DNA from: GCA-002050365 sp964237235
Lineage (GTDB): Bacteria > Acidobacteriota > Blastocatellia > Pyrinomonadales > Pyrinomonadaceae
Length of the DNA: 64,000 nucleotides
Assembly (NCBI GenBank): GCA_964237235.1
Contig: CAXSGY010000001.1
Location: forward strand, 1 to 64,000
Direction: 5' to 3'
The notes below the pieces were generated by a model. That model was not told the DNA's origin and ran no database searches. It saw nothing but the letters and a program-made list of their open reading frames with translations. This document shows positions 25,306-34,433 of the stretch, piece after piece. Position 1 is the stretch's first letter. Each line of letters opens with the position of its first letter. The translations under genes and the position numbers were made by a program.

Positions 25306-26154
25306 TCAGGCGGCGGCGGCGGTGTCGAAATTCGTTTGAATCGCTCTTTCGCGCCACGTTGAAATTTCCTGTTTGACCTGTTCGAGTTTCGCTTCGATTC
25401 CTTCAAACGCGAATGAGCCTAACGGCAGACGAAACGGCGGGTTTTCCGATTCGACGGCTTCGATGATGAGTTTGACGGCTTTGACCGGATCGTCGGCTAA
25501 ATTGTTCAGCTCGTCAAAATCTCTGGCAAATTTTTCGTTTGAAGCGTAAACTTCCGGCAATTCGTTTTCGCCGAAATTAAGCGCGCGGTCGGCGAAACCG
25601 GTTTTAAAAGGTCCCGGTTCGACGAGCGTCGTTTTGATTCCGAACGGCGCGATTTCCGCCGCCAATGATTCCGTCAAACCTTCGAGCGCAAACTTCGATG
25701 CCGAGTAAAGTCCGAGCAGAGGAAACCCCGAAAATCCGACCAGCGAACTGATGTTGACGATGTGACCGCTTTTTTGTCCGCGCAAAATCGGCAGAGCTTC
25801 CCGCGTGACGTTCAAAACGCCGAAAACATTCGTGTCGAATTGTTGTCTGACTTGTTCCGCGCTCGCTTCTTCAATCGCGCCGACCAAAGCGTAACCGGCA
25901 TTGTTGACCAATACATCAATTCGTCCGAAAGATTCGACCGCTTCCGCCACCGAATTTTTTGCGTCGTCCAAATTCGTGACATCGAGTTTTACCGCTTTAA
26001 CGGTTTCAGGATATTTTTTGACTAAATCCTGCAAAACTTCCGGTTTTCTGGCAGTGGCGACGACGCGCTCGCCTTTCGCCAAAACTTCTTCCGCCAGAGC
26101 CAGTCCGAAACCGCTCGATGTTCCCGTGATAAACCAAACTTTACTTTTACTCAT
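25306..26154 (-). CDS. SDR family oxidoreductase
   Basis: This 282-residue SDR begins MSKSKVWFITGTSSGFGLALA, the glycine-rich cofactor motif. LDVTNLDDAKNSVAEAV and VNNAGYALVGAIEEAS follow, then NISSLVGFSGFPLLGLYSAS with SKFALEGL completing the Ser-Tyr-Lys catalytic set. The C-terminal extension is typical of the retinol-dehydrogenase-like classical SDRs. ATG 26154 is chosen for its AAGGAAAA ribosome site; upstream codons overlap the operator at 26222-26243. Control by the adjacent ArsR protein is inferred. Confidence 0.9.
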   Translation of the reverse strand: MSKSKVWFITGTSSGFGLALAEEVLAKGERVVATARKPEVLQDLVKKYPETVKAVKLDVTNLDDAKNSVAEAVESFGRIDVLVNNAGYALVGAIEEASAEQVRQQFDTNVFGVLNVTREALPILRGQKSGHIVNISSLVGFSGFPLLGLYSASKFALEGLTESLAAEIAPFGIKTTLVEPGPFKTGFADRALNFGENELPEVYASNEKFARDFDELNNLADDPVKAVKLIIEAVESENPPFRLPLGSFAFEGIEAKLEQVKQEISTWRERAIQTNFDTAAAA

Positions 26155-26221
26155 TGTTTTTTTCCTTATCTTAAAAATTCCAATCCGATTGAAATTTATT
26201 CCTGTGCTTGTATATTTCTGC

Positions 26222-26243
26222 ATATATACAATCGTCTATATAT
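26222..26243. promoter_or_regulatory. Candidate ArsR operator upstream of the SDR gene
   Basis: ATATATA (26222-26228) and TATATAT (26237-26243) form a dyad around CAATCGTC. The right half, GTCTATATATC, is the same as in the longer palindrome ahead of the arsR-type gene. Confidence 0.62.
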
Positions 26244-26256
26244 CGGTCAAAAAATT

Positions 26257-26550
26257 TTAGACCGCCAGTTTAATTTGCAAACGTTTTTGCAGTTCGCCGA
26301 TGTATTCGTTCATCGTTTCGTGATTCGCCGTAAAATATTTGAATTGTCCTTTGCAGTTCGGCGTAATCAAATCGGCTTCGGTCAATTCCTTTAAATGATG
26401 CGAAACGGTCGCCTGCGCGACATCTACGGTTTCGCAAACGCTGCCCGAACAAATGCCGCCGCGCGAATCGGTCGCAATCGTTTGAAAAATATCAAACCGG
26501 CGCGGATCGGCGAGTGCTTTTGCCACTTTTTGAAATCTCTTGTCGTCCAT
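26257..26550 (-). CDS. ArsR-type winged-helix repressor
   Basis: The 97-residue protein has a winged-helix fold: FQKVAKALADPRRFDIFQTI, then VAQATVSHHLKELTEADLI as recognition helix and wing, and QFKYFTANHETMNEYI. Two cysteines five residues apart (GICSGSVCE) sit just before the recognition helix. They could be a metal or thiol-redox switch, though the classic ELCVCDL metal motif is absent. ATG 26550 directly precedes the DDKRF helix; an upstream start would run into the operator. The operators before this gene and the SDR gene suggest it represses itself and the downstream run. Confidence 0.88.
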   Translation of the reverse strand: MDDKRFQKVAKALADPRRFDIFQTIATDSRGGICSGSVCETVDVAQATVSHHLKELTEADLITPNCKGQFKYFTANHETMNEYIGELQKRLQIKLAV

Positions 26551-26566
26551 AAAAACCCTGACAGTT

Positions 26567-26594
26567 AGATATATTGACACTTGTCTATATATCT
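26567..26594. promoter_or_regulatory. Palindromic operator ahead of the ArsR-type gene
   Basis: AGATATAT (26567-26574) and ATATATCT (26587-26594) flank GACA and TGTC halves, giving a 28-bp near-perfect palindrome 17 bp upstream of the start codon. It fits the size of an ArsR-family site and suggests autorepression. Confidence 0.78.
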
Positions 26595-26644
26595 TGTCAA
26601 GCAGGAAAAATTTCCGATGCTGAATTTTTATCGGAATTCTCGTC

Positions 26645-28204
26645 TTAATACCAAAACTTTAGACTTTGCCACATTTCGGGCAGAGGCTTTTTCGTTTGGC
26701 GGCAAATTAAAATGTGATATTTTTCATAGCTTTCGGTATATGGATAATTGACTTCGGTTTTTTCTTCGACCGAATCGCAATTTTTATCGGCAAACTCTTT
26801 TGATTTGCCGAGCATAATCAAAATTTCACCCGTGTAATCGCGTGGTCCCCACAGAAAATAACTTTGATGCGGGCTGATCGCTTTCGGCAAACCGTATTGC
26901 GCGCCGAAAAAATCAACCGCGCTCGCCTGTCCGTAATTATTAGCGTAAATTCCGGCTTTCGCGCGTTCTTCGGGCAGCAAATGATTGTAAACGTCGGCGA
27001 CTTTTGCGACCATTTCCTGCCAGCCGAGTTCGTCGGCGAAAATTTGTTGTAAAGGACTGTCAAATTCCGTTTCGGATTTAGGCGGCGCAAAACCAATTGC
27101 CCGCTGATAAGAAAGCAAAGTTTCAATCGGCAGAATCGGCAAAATCGTCGGCGCGGCGACGATTGCCGGAATCAAAATTATCAGCGGCAGCGCGTATTTT
27201 AAAAATCTCAAGGCGCGAAATTTTTCAACGATTTGTTCCCACCAAACCGCGCCGCCCGCAAACATCATCGGATAAACCGGCACGAGATAATAATCTTTCG
27301 CTTTGAGATAAATCATCAGCGCGAGCAGCACGAGATACGCGATGCCGAGAAAGCGAAACCGTTTGCCGTTTTGGTCGAAAAGGAAAAACCAGATGCCCAA
27401 AAGCCAGACCGGAAAAGTCAGCGGCAGCAGCGTCATAATCTGCGACACAAAAAATTGCATTGGCGACATCACGACGTTTTTCCCCGATTCCTGAACCGTT
27501 CGCAAAAGTTCGAGCGTCGCAAAATTATTTTGAAATTGCCAGATGATATTCGGCGTAAAAATCAAAAGCGCGATTGCGCCGCCGAGCCAGAAATATTTAT
27601 CGAGAAAAACTTTTCGCGGATAAGTTATCAGCAGTCCGGCGACGAACGACAATCCGAAAAACAACATCGAGTGTTTGGTCATCAAACCGAGTCCCGCGCA
27701 CAGTCCGAATAACAGCCAGTAACGCGAATTTTCGCGCTTGATCGCCAGCACCGCGAAATACGCGCAGAGCGTCCACAGCACCGGTTCGAGCGAATTCATC
27801 GAAAGAAAATCGTCAATCGCCAGATAAACTGGCGCGCATAAAACGCATAGACAGGCGAGAAAAGCCGCAAACCTTTTGCCGCCGAATTCTTTGACAAGTA
27901 ATGCCGTCAAAAAAACTTTGACCGCGCCGAAAACGGCGGAGAAAAGTCTTATTCCGAACAATGAATCGCCGAACAAAACGCGGCTCGATTTCGCCAGCAG
28001 CGCGACCATCGGCGCGTGATCGGCGTAGCCCCACGCGAGATGTTCGCCGCACGCGATGTAATAAAGCTCGTCGCGGAAATAACCGTAATTTGAATTGAAA
28101 GCAAAGTGCAGAAGCAATTTGAAAACGGCGAAATACGCGCCGATTGCCAACGGATTCAGCCATTTGTCGAAAAACGCGGATTGATTTCGCAACGGTTCGT
28201 TCAT
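26645..28204 (-). CDS. Glycosyltransferase family 39 (PMT/ArnT-like) membrane protein
   Basis: This is a polytopic protein of about 519 residues with around ten hydrophobic segments. The first outside loop has YFRDELYYIACGEHLAWGY and ADHAPM, the acidic and His-rich catalytic loop of the PMT_2/ArnT group, which transfers sugars from polyprenyl-phosphate donors. The C-terminal soluble part contains FFGAQYGLPKAISPHQSYFL, common in this family. The acceptor (lipid A, protein or other) is unknown. Two nearby start codons are possible (28225 or 28204); neither has a clear ribosome site. Confidence 0.87.
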   Translation of the reverse strand: MNEPLRNQSAFFDKWLNPLAIGAYFAVFKLLLHFAFNSNYGYFRDELYYIACGEHLAWGYADHAPMVALLAKSSRVLFGDSLFGIRLFSAVFGAVKVFLTALLVKEFGGKRFAAFLACLCVLCAPVYLAIDDFLSMNSLEPVLWTLCAYFAVLAIKRENSRYWLLFGLCAGLGLMTKHSMLFFGLSFVAGLLITYPRKVFLDKYFWLGGAIALLIFTPNIIWQFQNNFATLELLRTVQESGKNVVMSPMQFFVSQIMTLLPLTFPVWLLGIWFFLFDQNGKRFRFLGIAYLVLLALMIYLKAKDYYLVPVYPMMFAGGAVWWEQIVEKFRALRFLKYALPLIILIPAIVAAPTILPILPIETLLSYQRAIGFAPPKSETEFDSPLQQIFADELGWQEMVAKVADVYNHLLPEERAKAGIYANNYGQASAVDFFGAQYGLPKAISPHQSYFLWGPRDYTGEILIMLGKSKEFADKNCDSVEEKTEVNYPYTESYEKYHILICRQTKKPLPEMWQSLKFWY

Positions 28205-28286
28205 ATGAATATAAATGTAAAACAAAAACCTCGCACTCGGAAATATTTTCTTGAAAAATTTGCCGTTTTCACTTAATTTTATTTTA

Positions 28287-29390
28287 ATGACGAAGCGTTT
28301 TTTAGAAAATCTCGGGAAATTAGTTCTGGCGTTCTCCGCTCTATTTTTCTTCGCGCCGATGGCGAACGCTCAGAACGATTTGGTTACGCTGAACAAACCG
28401 ACCGAACAGAAAATTTCCGGTTACGAGCGAATTTTTTGCGTAAAGTTAGACGAATCGAGCCGCGTTTGCAAAGGTTTGCCCGACGCTGAAAATTCGACGG
28501 GCGAAGCGCGTTTTTTCGTCGAGCGCGGCGGACGGCAAACGAGCGCGTGGAACGCCGCCGCCTTTCTCGGCGACGTTTCGCAGTTTGAAATCTGGCGCGG
28601 AGATTTGGACAATGACGCGCAGGATGAAATTGTCATCCTGAATTCCGAAGGACAGAGCAACGGAATGGGCATCACTTATCAAACCGTGTTCATTCTGCCT
28701 TCGTCTTTCGATACAGTCGCCGCGCCAATCGAACCGCTGCGTTTTTCAGCCGAAGATTTCAGCGTCAAAGGCGGTTTCGTCAAAAATAAACAAACGAAAC
28801 GATTTGAAATTTTTGTCTCAAACTGGGAATGGAACTGGCAGCCGCGCGGCAAAAAAGAAGGATTATATTTGGTTGTTCGCCGGTTCGCATACCAAAATGG
28901 CGCGCTCGACGCATCGAGTCAGTTTTTAACCGTCAGAAGATACACGAAAAAGTTTGAGCGCGAACGCCTGGCGACTTTAGAAAAGGCGGAAACTCCGCTC
29001 GCCTGGCTTGACCGTTCCGTCGCGGAAACCAGAAACGCCGATTTGATGAACGTCGGCGACGCGAAAACTATTTTTGAAGGAACAATCGAAACGGCGACGC
29101 GCGCGCCGTTCGATCCGGCGAACAGCGAAAATGAATCGCCGATTTTAACTTTGAACGTCAAAACGATTGACGGCAAAAATCGTACGCTGGAATATCGCGG
29201 CGAAGATGTCGCGTCTCCGAATCAATCGTTCGCGCTTTTCGGAACACAAACGCCGCGCCGCGTTTTTCCGAAAAATTATTTACCGGCGGGAGCGTCTGAA
29301 AAATTGCCCGGCAGAAAAATCCGCCTCGTTCAATACAATGACAAAAGCGGCGGCGGTTTTGCCGTTTTATGGCTGTTCGGCGGCGAATAG
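28287..29390 (+). CDS. Exported protein of unknown function
   Basis: The 367-residue protein has a signal peptide (KLVLAFSALFFFAPMANAQ). Its early part has EIWRGDLDNDAQDEIVILN, an FG-GAP-like or EF-hand-like Asp-rich loop that may bind calcium. The rest is mixed alpha/beta with WEWNWQPRGKKEGLYLVVRR and no family I recognise. ATG 28287 is preferred because it begins the signal peptide; the frame is open 12 codons further upstream. Confidence 0.72.
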   Translation: MTKRFLENLGKLVLAFSALFFFAPMANAQNDLVTLNKPTEQKISGYERIFCVKLDESSRVCKGLPDAENSTGEARFFVERGGRQTSAWNAAAFLGDVSQFEIWRGDLDNDAQDEIVILNSEGQSNGMGITYQTVFILPSSFDTVAAPIEPLRFSAEDFSVKGGFVKNKQTKRFEIFVSNWEWNWQPRGKKEGLYLVVRRFAYQNGALDASSQFLTVRRYTKKFERERLATLEKAETPLAWLDRSVAETRNADLMNVGDAKTIFEGTIETATRAPFDPANSENESPILTLNVKTIDGKNRTLEYRGEDVASPNQSFALFGTQTPRRVFPKNYLPAGASEKLPGRKIRLVQYNDKSGGGFAVLWLFGGE

Positions 29391-29417
29391 ATTTTAACTC
29401 GAAACGAAAAAAAACAA

Positions 29418-29954
29418 ATGTCCACAATAAATTTTGATTTACCGACCGAACCCGACAAACAATTATTGACCGGCGCGATTTTCGCCGAATCTTCGACCAA
29501 ACATTACGGCGGCGAACACGCCGACGAAAAAACCTGCATCGGAATGTGCGTCGTCAATCTCGCGTTCTACGCGCGCCAGCGCAAACCGAACGGCGGACGC
29601 TGTTACAATAATTCTTACGGCAGCGGCACGATTCTGTCGGCGATCACGACGGCTTTCGTCGCTTACAACGGCGCGATGTGGAACAAAGCGATGGCGGGCA
29701 ACGCGCTCAAATCGAAAGCCCAACTCGAAAGAGATTTGAACGCCGACGAAGCGGAACATCTGCGTTTATCAATCGAGGCGGCGAACGGCATCAATATTCT
29801 CGCCGCGCCGCTCGCTTATTCGGGCTTTGCGAACAAGCGACCTTTGCAATTCAACCAAGCCGCCGACCGACCGCCGAGTCCGCGCACCGAACGCATCGGC
29901 AGAGCCGGCGCGCATACTTTTTACGGATTCAAACAAGGGCGCGAGTGCGAGTGA
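29418..29954 (+). CDS. Uncharacterised protein, weakly cell-wall-hydrolase-like
   Basis: This 178-residue protein lacks a signal peptide. The start, LLTGAIFAESSTKHYGGEHA, with a Glu in AESS followed by a helix (IGMCVVNLAFYARQRK), is reminiscent of SleB/CwlJ-type hydrolases and lysozyme-like folds. The similarity is weak and from memory. The C-terminal HTFYGFKQGREC is also of the kind seen in that fold. It sits 27 nt after the exported-protein gene and may be co-transcribed. Treat the function as unknown. Confidence 0.6.
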   Translation: MSTINFDLPTEPDKQLLTGAIFAESSTKHYGGEHADEKTCIGMCVVNLAFYARQRKPNGGRCYNNSYGSGTILSAITTAFVAYNGAMWNKAMAGNALKSKAQLERDLNADEAEHLRLSIEAANGINILAAPLAYSGFANKRPLQFNQAADRPPSPRTERIGRAGAHTFYGFKQGRECE

Positions 29955-29959
29955 AAAAT

Positions 29960-30736
29960 TTATTCCAAGAGAGCTTTTATTTCGTCAATTTTTTCGAGCG
30001 CGGCTTCTTCGCCTGCCCGGACGAATTCATCCATTCGGCGGATTTCGTCGGGTCTCAAGTGCGCGATTTGCGGAACGATCACCGCGTCGGCGCGATAGTG
30101 CTGGCTTTTTCCGGCGGTTCTTAAAAGCAGCATCGCCGATTGAAAAAACACGCCGAGAAAGGTGGAAGGCGTTCCCCAATACGTCGCGCCGCAGGCGTTG
30201 ACATCAACGGCGATGACGATTTCCGCGCCCAAATCGCGGACGGCTTCGGTCGGCACGAGCGACGTTACGCCGCCGTCAATCAGCCATTTTCCTTCGTGTC
30301 GAACCGGCGCGAATACGCCCGGCACGGTGCAGCTCGCGCGAATCGCCAACGCCAGATCACCGGTTTCCTTTAAAACGATTTCGTCGCCCGTTTCCAAATC
30401 GCAGGCGACCGCCGCGAACGGAATCGGCAAATCTTCAAACGTTTTGACGGGAAAATTTTGTTCGAGAAATGCGCCGAGCGGCGCGGTCGAAAGCAATCCC
30501 TTCGGCGAATAAGAAAACCCGGTCATCCGAAACCAGCTCATTTTTTTTCCCATTTCGACGATTTCCGCCGGCGACAAACCGGCGGCGAAAGCCGCGCCCG
30601 CAATCGAACCGGCGGACGTTCCGGCGATAAAATCAATCGGAATTTCGTGTTCGGCGAGAACTTTCAAAACGCCCAGGTGAGCAAAGCCGCGCGCCGCGCC
30701 GCCGGATAATGCCAAGCCGATTTTTTTCCGCGTCAT
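29960..30736 (-). CDS. Patatin-like phospholipase (NTE family)
   Basis: The 258-residue protein has all patatin hallmarks: the oxyanion loop SGGAARGFAHLGVL near the N-terminus, the nucleophile elbow GTSAGS, and the Asp of the catalytic dyad in DGGVTSLVP. No signal peptide is seen, so it is probably cytosolic or peripheral. Related bacterial proteins hydrolyse phospholipids or lysophospholipids. ATG 30736 is chosen because it leads directly into the first beta strand; the ten extra upstream codons look unrelated. Confidence 0.92.
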   Translation of the reverse strand: MTRKKIGLALSGGAARGFAHLGVLKVLAEHEIPIDFIAGTSAGSIAGAAFAAGLSPAEIVEMGKKMSWFRMTGFSYSPKGLLSTAPLGAFLEQNFPVKTFEDLPIPFAAVACDLETGDEIVLKETGDLALAIRASCTVPGVFAPVRHEGKWLIDGGVTSLVPTEAVRDLGAEIVIAVDVNACGATYWGTPSTFLGVFFQSAMLLLRTAGKSQHYRADAVIVPQIAHLRPDEIRRMDEFVRAGEEAALEKIDEIKALLE

Positions 30737-30830
30737 AGAAAAATAGTTTCCGGCTTTCGGCGACAAGTTTCAAGTAAGAATCGAAAATTAAAAGTCGGGA
30801 AATATCGAAGTCAATCTTCGAGCGTTCGAT

Positions 30831-30871
30831 AAACGAAAAAGAGCAGCCGTGAAAGCCGCTCTTTTTCGTTT
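30831..30871. terminator. Strong terminator hairpin
   Basis: A perfect 14-bp stem, AAACGAAAAAGAGC (30831-30844) with GCTCTTTTTCGTTT (30858-30871), lies just past the reprolysin-like gene end and before the 5' side of the patatin gene. T-runs on both strands allow termination in either direction. Confidence 0.88.
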
Positions 30872-30892
30872 TGAAAAGTTCAACCTATCCAA

Positions 30893-33800
30893 TTACGGAG
30901 CAAAATTAACGTCGGTCAAATCTTCCGTCGGAGTAATGACCCGCGGCGCATAAGTCGCGCCTTTCGCCAAAACCCGTAGAATATACGTTTCGCCAACAGC
31001 GACATCGCTAAAAATAAAGTTGCCGAATTTATTTGTCCTCGTCGTTTGCGTAATGCCCTGCGAATCGGTCAACGTGACGGTCGCCCACGCCAGGCGGAAA
31101 TTGCCCGGAATGACGACGTTGCCGCTAATCGAAACGGACGCGGCGGTCGGACCGGCGCAGCTCTGGCAGATTAATGCTCCCGTCACCTGCACATCGTCAA
31201 TCCATTGCCCGGGCGTTCCTGAGGCGACCGCCGAACTGTCGGAAGCCGTCAGCCATCTGAACCGTACGCTTTGACCGTTCAAAGAGGCGGGCAAATTGAC
31301 CGCCGTATCAACGTAGCCGCCGGAACTTCCCGACCACGCTTGTCTGCCGCCAATCGGACTCGAAAAGCCGGTAGAGATCGCACCGGTGTAACCGCCGGAG
31401 GCGAACGAACCGCCGCCGGTAATAACATCCGTCCAGGTCGTGCCGCCGTTGGTCGTGTATTCCAAAACCGTTCCGTCGAAGGTGTTCTCCAAATTATAAC
31501 GATTCTTGAACTTAATCTGTGCGGTGGAACTGTTGATGGCAATCGCCGGAGTGACCAGAGCCGCCGCATTGACGGTCGTCGTTTCATTGGCAAACGCCGC
31601 GTTCGGAGCCGAATTCGGCGTGGTCGTCGAAGTCGTCCAGTTGATTCCGGTGCCGCTCGTTTGCACGCTCGACCAGCCGGACGGAAGTGTCGGAGCGGTC
31701 ACGCCGTCGAAATTTTGCGACAAACTCAATCCGTTGGTGCCGGTCGAATAAGTCTGCGTAACGCTCGGGAAAGTCGTCGCGCCGTCAACCAAAACGAAAG
31801 TCAAAGTTACGTTGCTGCCGCACGCCAGACCGGAATTAACCGTAAACGTAAAGTTGCGGGTAACAGCCGCGCCGCCCGCCGTAACAACGCCGTAATTTTG
31901 CGAAACCGCGCTGACGACACCGCCGGTCGCCTGCAAAGTCGCCGTTAAATTCGTCGTGTCGGCATTGCCGGTATTGGACAGCGGCAAACTGATGGTCAAT
32001 GTTTCGCCCGGATCGGGCTGCATATTCGGAATGCCGCAGCTTTCCGAAGCGATGGAAGTCGTACCGGAACTGACAAACGGTGCCGCCGCACCGTTGACGA
32101 TTGTGAAATTCACGTCGTTGATGTCGAAAAAGATATTGCCGACCGCTTCGACCTTAATTCTTGCCTGCGTCGTCGCCGCGTTGGGAACGAGAATTGATTC
32201 CGAGCCGTCGTTTGCCGTCGAAGCCGCCAGCACGATTGGAAAGGTTTGTCCGCCGTCGGTTGACAAAGAGATTTTGACGTTCGCCGTGCTGATCGGCGCG
32301 GCGGTCGTGCCGCTCACATTCCAGGTCACGGTTTGTGCAGTGTTTCCCGTCCAAGTGCTGGCAGTGTTCTCGGTCGTTACTTTGAACGGCGTGGTCGTAT
32401 TAATGACGTTGACCGTCATTCCGGCATCCGCCGTGCCGCCCAGATTGTCGCGGACGGCGACGCGGAAGTTCATTATGCGGGCAATCGAAGGTAAATCTTC
32501 GCCCGTCACGCACGTTCCCGACGCACAGACGATTCCCGTCGGCGAAGTGCCGGTGAAATAAACCGGCGGTTCGTTGGAATTATTCAGGATAAACGGCAGA
32601 GCCGGAAAGTTTCTAAAATTAGCCGTCGCCGGAACGTAACTGCGAAACAAAGGTCGCGCCGTCAAATTTGTGTCGTCGTCGTCGGTCAAGGTCGTGTAAT
32701 TGGCAGCGGCGAGATTGGCATCTAATTCTTCCCATGAGTAGGTCAGCGGATTGCCGTCGGCATCGCTTCCGCTTGCCGTCAGCGCGAACGGCGTGTTGAA
32801 CGGAATCGAGTAACTGGTCAGCGGCGAAAGAACCGGAACCGTATTCGAGCCGCTCAGAGTTCCGCAAGTTCCGCCAGTGCCGTTTAGATAAGTGTTAATT
32901 TCGGTCAGACTGCCGATGTGAAAAGTGTCAATGCTGTTTTTCTGTAAATCTCCCGGATTGCAGATGCCCGCGTAACCCATAATCGTCGCCGCGCTGCCCG
33001 GTTCAAACGCCGTTCCCGCATTGCGGTTACCGCCGGCGCAACTGCCGTTACTCCCTTCATTAAACGTGTGGTTCGCGCCCATCTGATGCCCCATTTCGTG
33101 CGCGACATAATCAATATCGAACGCATCATTGACCGGCGCGGGCGAACCGGTTAATCCGCGTCCTTTGTTCGCTGAGCAGGCAACGCCGAGTCCGGCAACG
33201 CCGCCGCCGCCCGTTCCGACCAGATGACCGAGGTCGTAACTGCCGCTGCCGATTACCCCATTAATTTTTGACGTGATGGAATTCAAATCACCCGACGTAT
33301 TTAACCACGGATCGTTCGCGGGATCGGTAGAAACGAGATTTGTGCCGGAAACAAGCATCAAACTAACGGCAAAGTCGCGGCGATAAATGCCGCTGACGCG
33401 GTTGACCGTGACCATAATCGCGTTTAAGGCTCGGGTTTGCGCCTGCGCGTCGGTGTCGCCCGTCTGACGAAAAAAATTCGTGTATTCGCCGGTCGCCGCC
33501 ATCGCTAAACGATATGTGCGAATCTGCGTTCCGCTGCTGAACTCCGGCGCGTCGGGCGATTCGACCGAGCTTTTATCCTGACTGATTTCGCTGTCAAAAT
33601 CGCAGTGAAAATTCTCGGCGCGGCTCGGCAAATCGTGTTTGTAATAAACAATGTAATTGCCGCGGTCATTTTCCTGCAACGGGTCAATCAGCATCGTTCC
33701 CTGCGAACTGAGAATATAAGCGTGAAAGCCGCTCGGCGTGAAATCGAAACGCGCCGTCGCCGTCGGATCGTCAATGCCGAAACCCTGATAAGTTTTCCAA

Positions 33801-34168
33801 TCTGGAAACTGCGCGGCGACTTGCGGCGACAAAACCGGCGAGTCTTCGATGCGAAATCGCTGTAATTTTCCGTCGGGCGACGGAATTTCCAGCACGACGT
33901 TCTTCATTCGCGCCGCGACGGTAAATTCCGGCGGCGCGTCGTCAAGAATTTGCTTTACCGCCTGGCGGTTCAAACCATACACCAGAAATTTATCGGGTTT
34001 GATAAACTGCCGACCGAGACTCTGCACGTCATCGCTCGTTTTCAAATCCCACATCGAGGATTCTTTTTGGGCAAAACCGATAACTTGAAAAAAGCCCAGC
34101 GACATTGCCAGACAAATTGATAAACGGCACGAACACATCAAAAATCTCGGAACTTTTAACATTGACAT
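30893..34168 (-). CDS. Secreted reprolysin-like (M12B-type) metalloprotease, multidomain
   Basis: The 1091-residue protein has a signal peptide (about 1-33), a propeptide-like region to about 210, and a metzincin catalytic domain with HEMGHQMGANH near residue 355. Ig/cadherin-like repeats follow (NTVPVLSPLTSYSIPF; TVTWNVSGTTAAPISTANVK). A CARDB-like region (NMQPDPGETLTISLPLSN), a MAM/immune-inhibitor-A-like adhesion domain (FDGVTAPTLPSGW to WIDDVQVTG) and a final carboxypeptidase-regulatory-like domain (SISGNVVIPGNFRL) complete it. It is an exported degradative enzyme. Cleavage specificity is unknown. Confidence 0.92.
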   Translation of the reverse strand: MSMLKVPRFLMCSCRLSICLAMSLGFFQVIGFAQKESSMWDLKTSDDVQSLGRQFIKPDKFLVYGLNRQAVKQILDDAPPEFTVAARMKNVVLEIPSPDGKLQRFRIEDSPVLSPQVAAQFPDWKTYQGFGIDDPTATARFDFTPSGFHAYILSSQGTMLIDPLQENDRGNYIVYYKHDLPSRAENFHCDFDSEISQDKSSVESPDAPEFSSGTQIRTYRLAMAATGEYTNFFRQTGDTDAQAQTRALNAIMVTVNRVSGIYRRDFAVSLMLVSGTNLVSTDPANDPWLNTSGDLNSITSKINGVIGSGSYDLGHLVGTGGGGVAGLGVACSANKGRGLTGSPAPVNDAFDIDYVAHEMGHQMGANHTFNEGSNGSCAGGNRNAGTAFEPGSAATIMGYAGICNPGDLQKNSIDTFHIGSLTEINTYLNGTGGTCGTLSGSNTVPVLSPLTSYSIPFNTPFALTASGSDADGNPLTYSWEELDANLAAANYTTLTDDDDTNLTARPLFRSYVPATANFRNFPALPFILNNSNEPPVYFTGTSPTGIVCASGTCVTGEDLPSIARIMNFRVAVRDNLGGTADAGMTVNVINTTTPFKVTTENTASTWTGNTAQTVTWNVSGTTAAPISTANVKISLSTDGGQTFPIVLAASTANDGSESILVPNAATTQARIKVEAVGNIFFDINDVNFTIVNGAAAPFVSSGTTSIASESCGIPNMQPDPGETLTISLPLSNTGNADTTNLTATLQATGGVVSAVSQNYGVVTAGGAAVTRNFTFTVNSGLACGSNVTLTFVLVDGATTFPSVTQTYSTGTNGLSLSQNFDGVTAPTLPSGWSSVQTSGTGINWTTSTTTPNSAPNAAFANETTTVNAAALVTPAIAINSSTAQIKFKNRYNLENTFDGTVLEYTTNGGTTWTDVITGGGSFASGGYTGAISTGFSSPIGGRQAWSGSSGGYVDTAVNLPASLNGQSVRFRWLTASDSSAVASGTPGQWIDDVQVTGALICQSCAGPTAASVSISGNVVIPGNFRLAWATVTLTDSQGITQTTRTNKFGNFIFSDVAVGETYILRVLAKGATYAPRVITPTEDLTDVNFAP

Positions 34169-34433
34169 CTCCTTAAAACATACAAATTAATTTTATTAGA
34201 TTTGTGCTTCGGGCAACGAAATTCGTTTTACGCCGGAGGCATTCGATCAAGAATTCATTGCTTAACCAATTGAATGAGAAAACGGTGCGAAATGAATCAT
34301 TGGTTGAAGAATGATTCAATTACTATAATTTATAATTCAGATTTTTTCTATTATCGATTCAAATAATTTATTGCTATGATTATGAACGCGCGGCTTTTTT
34401 GAAAAAATCGCGGCGGCAATTTAACGATCAATT
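34169..34433. other. Divergent promoter region of two proteases
   Basis: This 265-bp AT-rich spacer lies between the reprolysin-like gene (-) and the S8 peptidase gene (+). It has repeated ATTGAATGA/AATGATTCA-like words but no clean dyad I can define. Confidence 0.4.
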
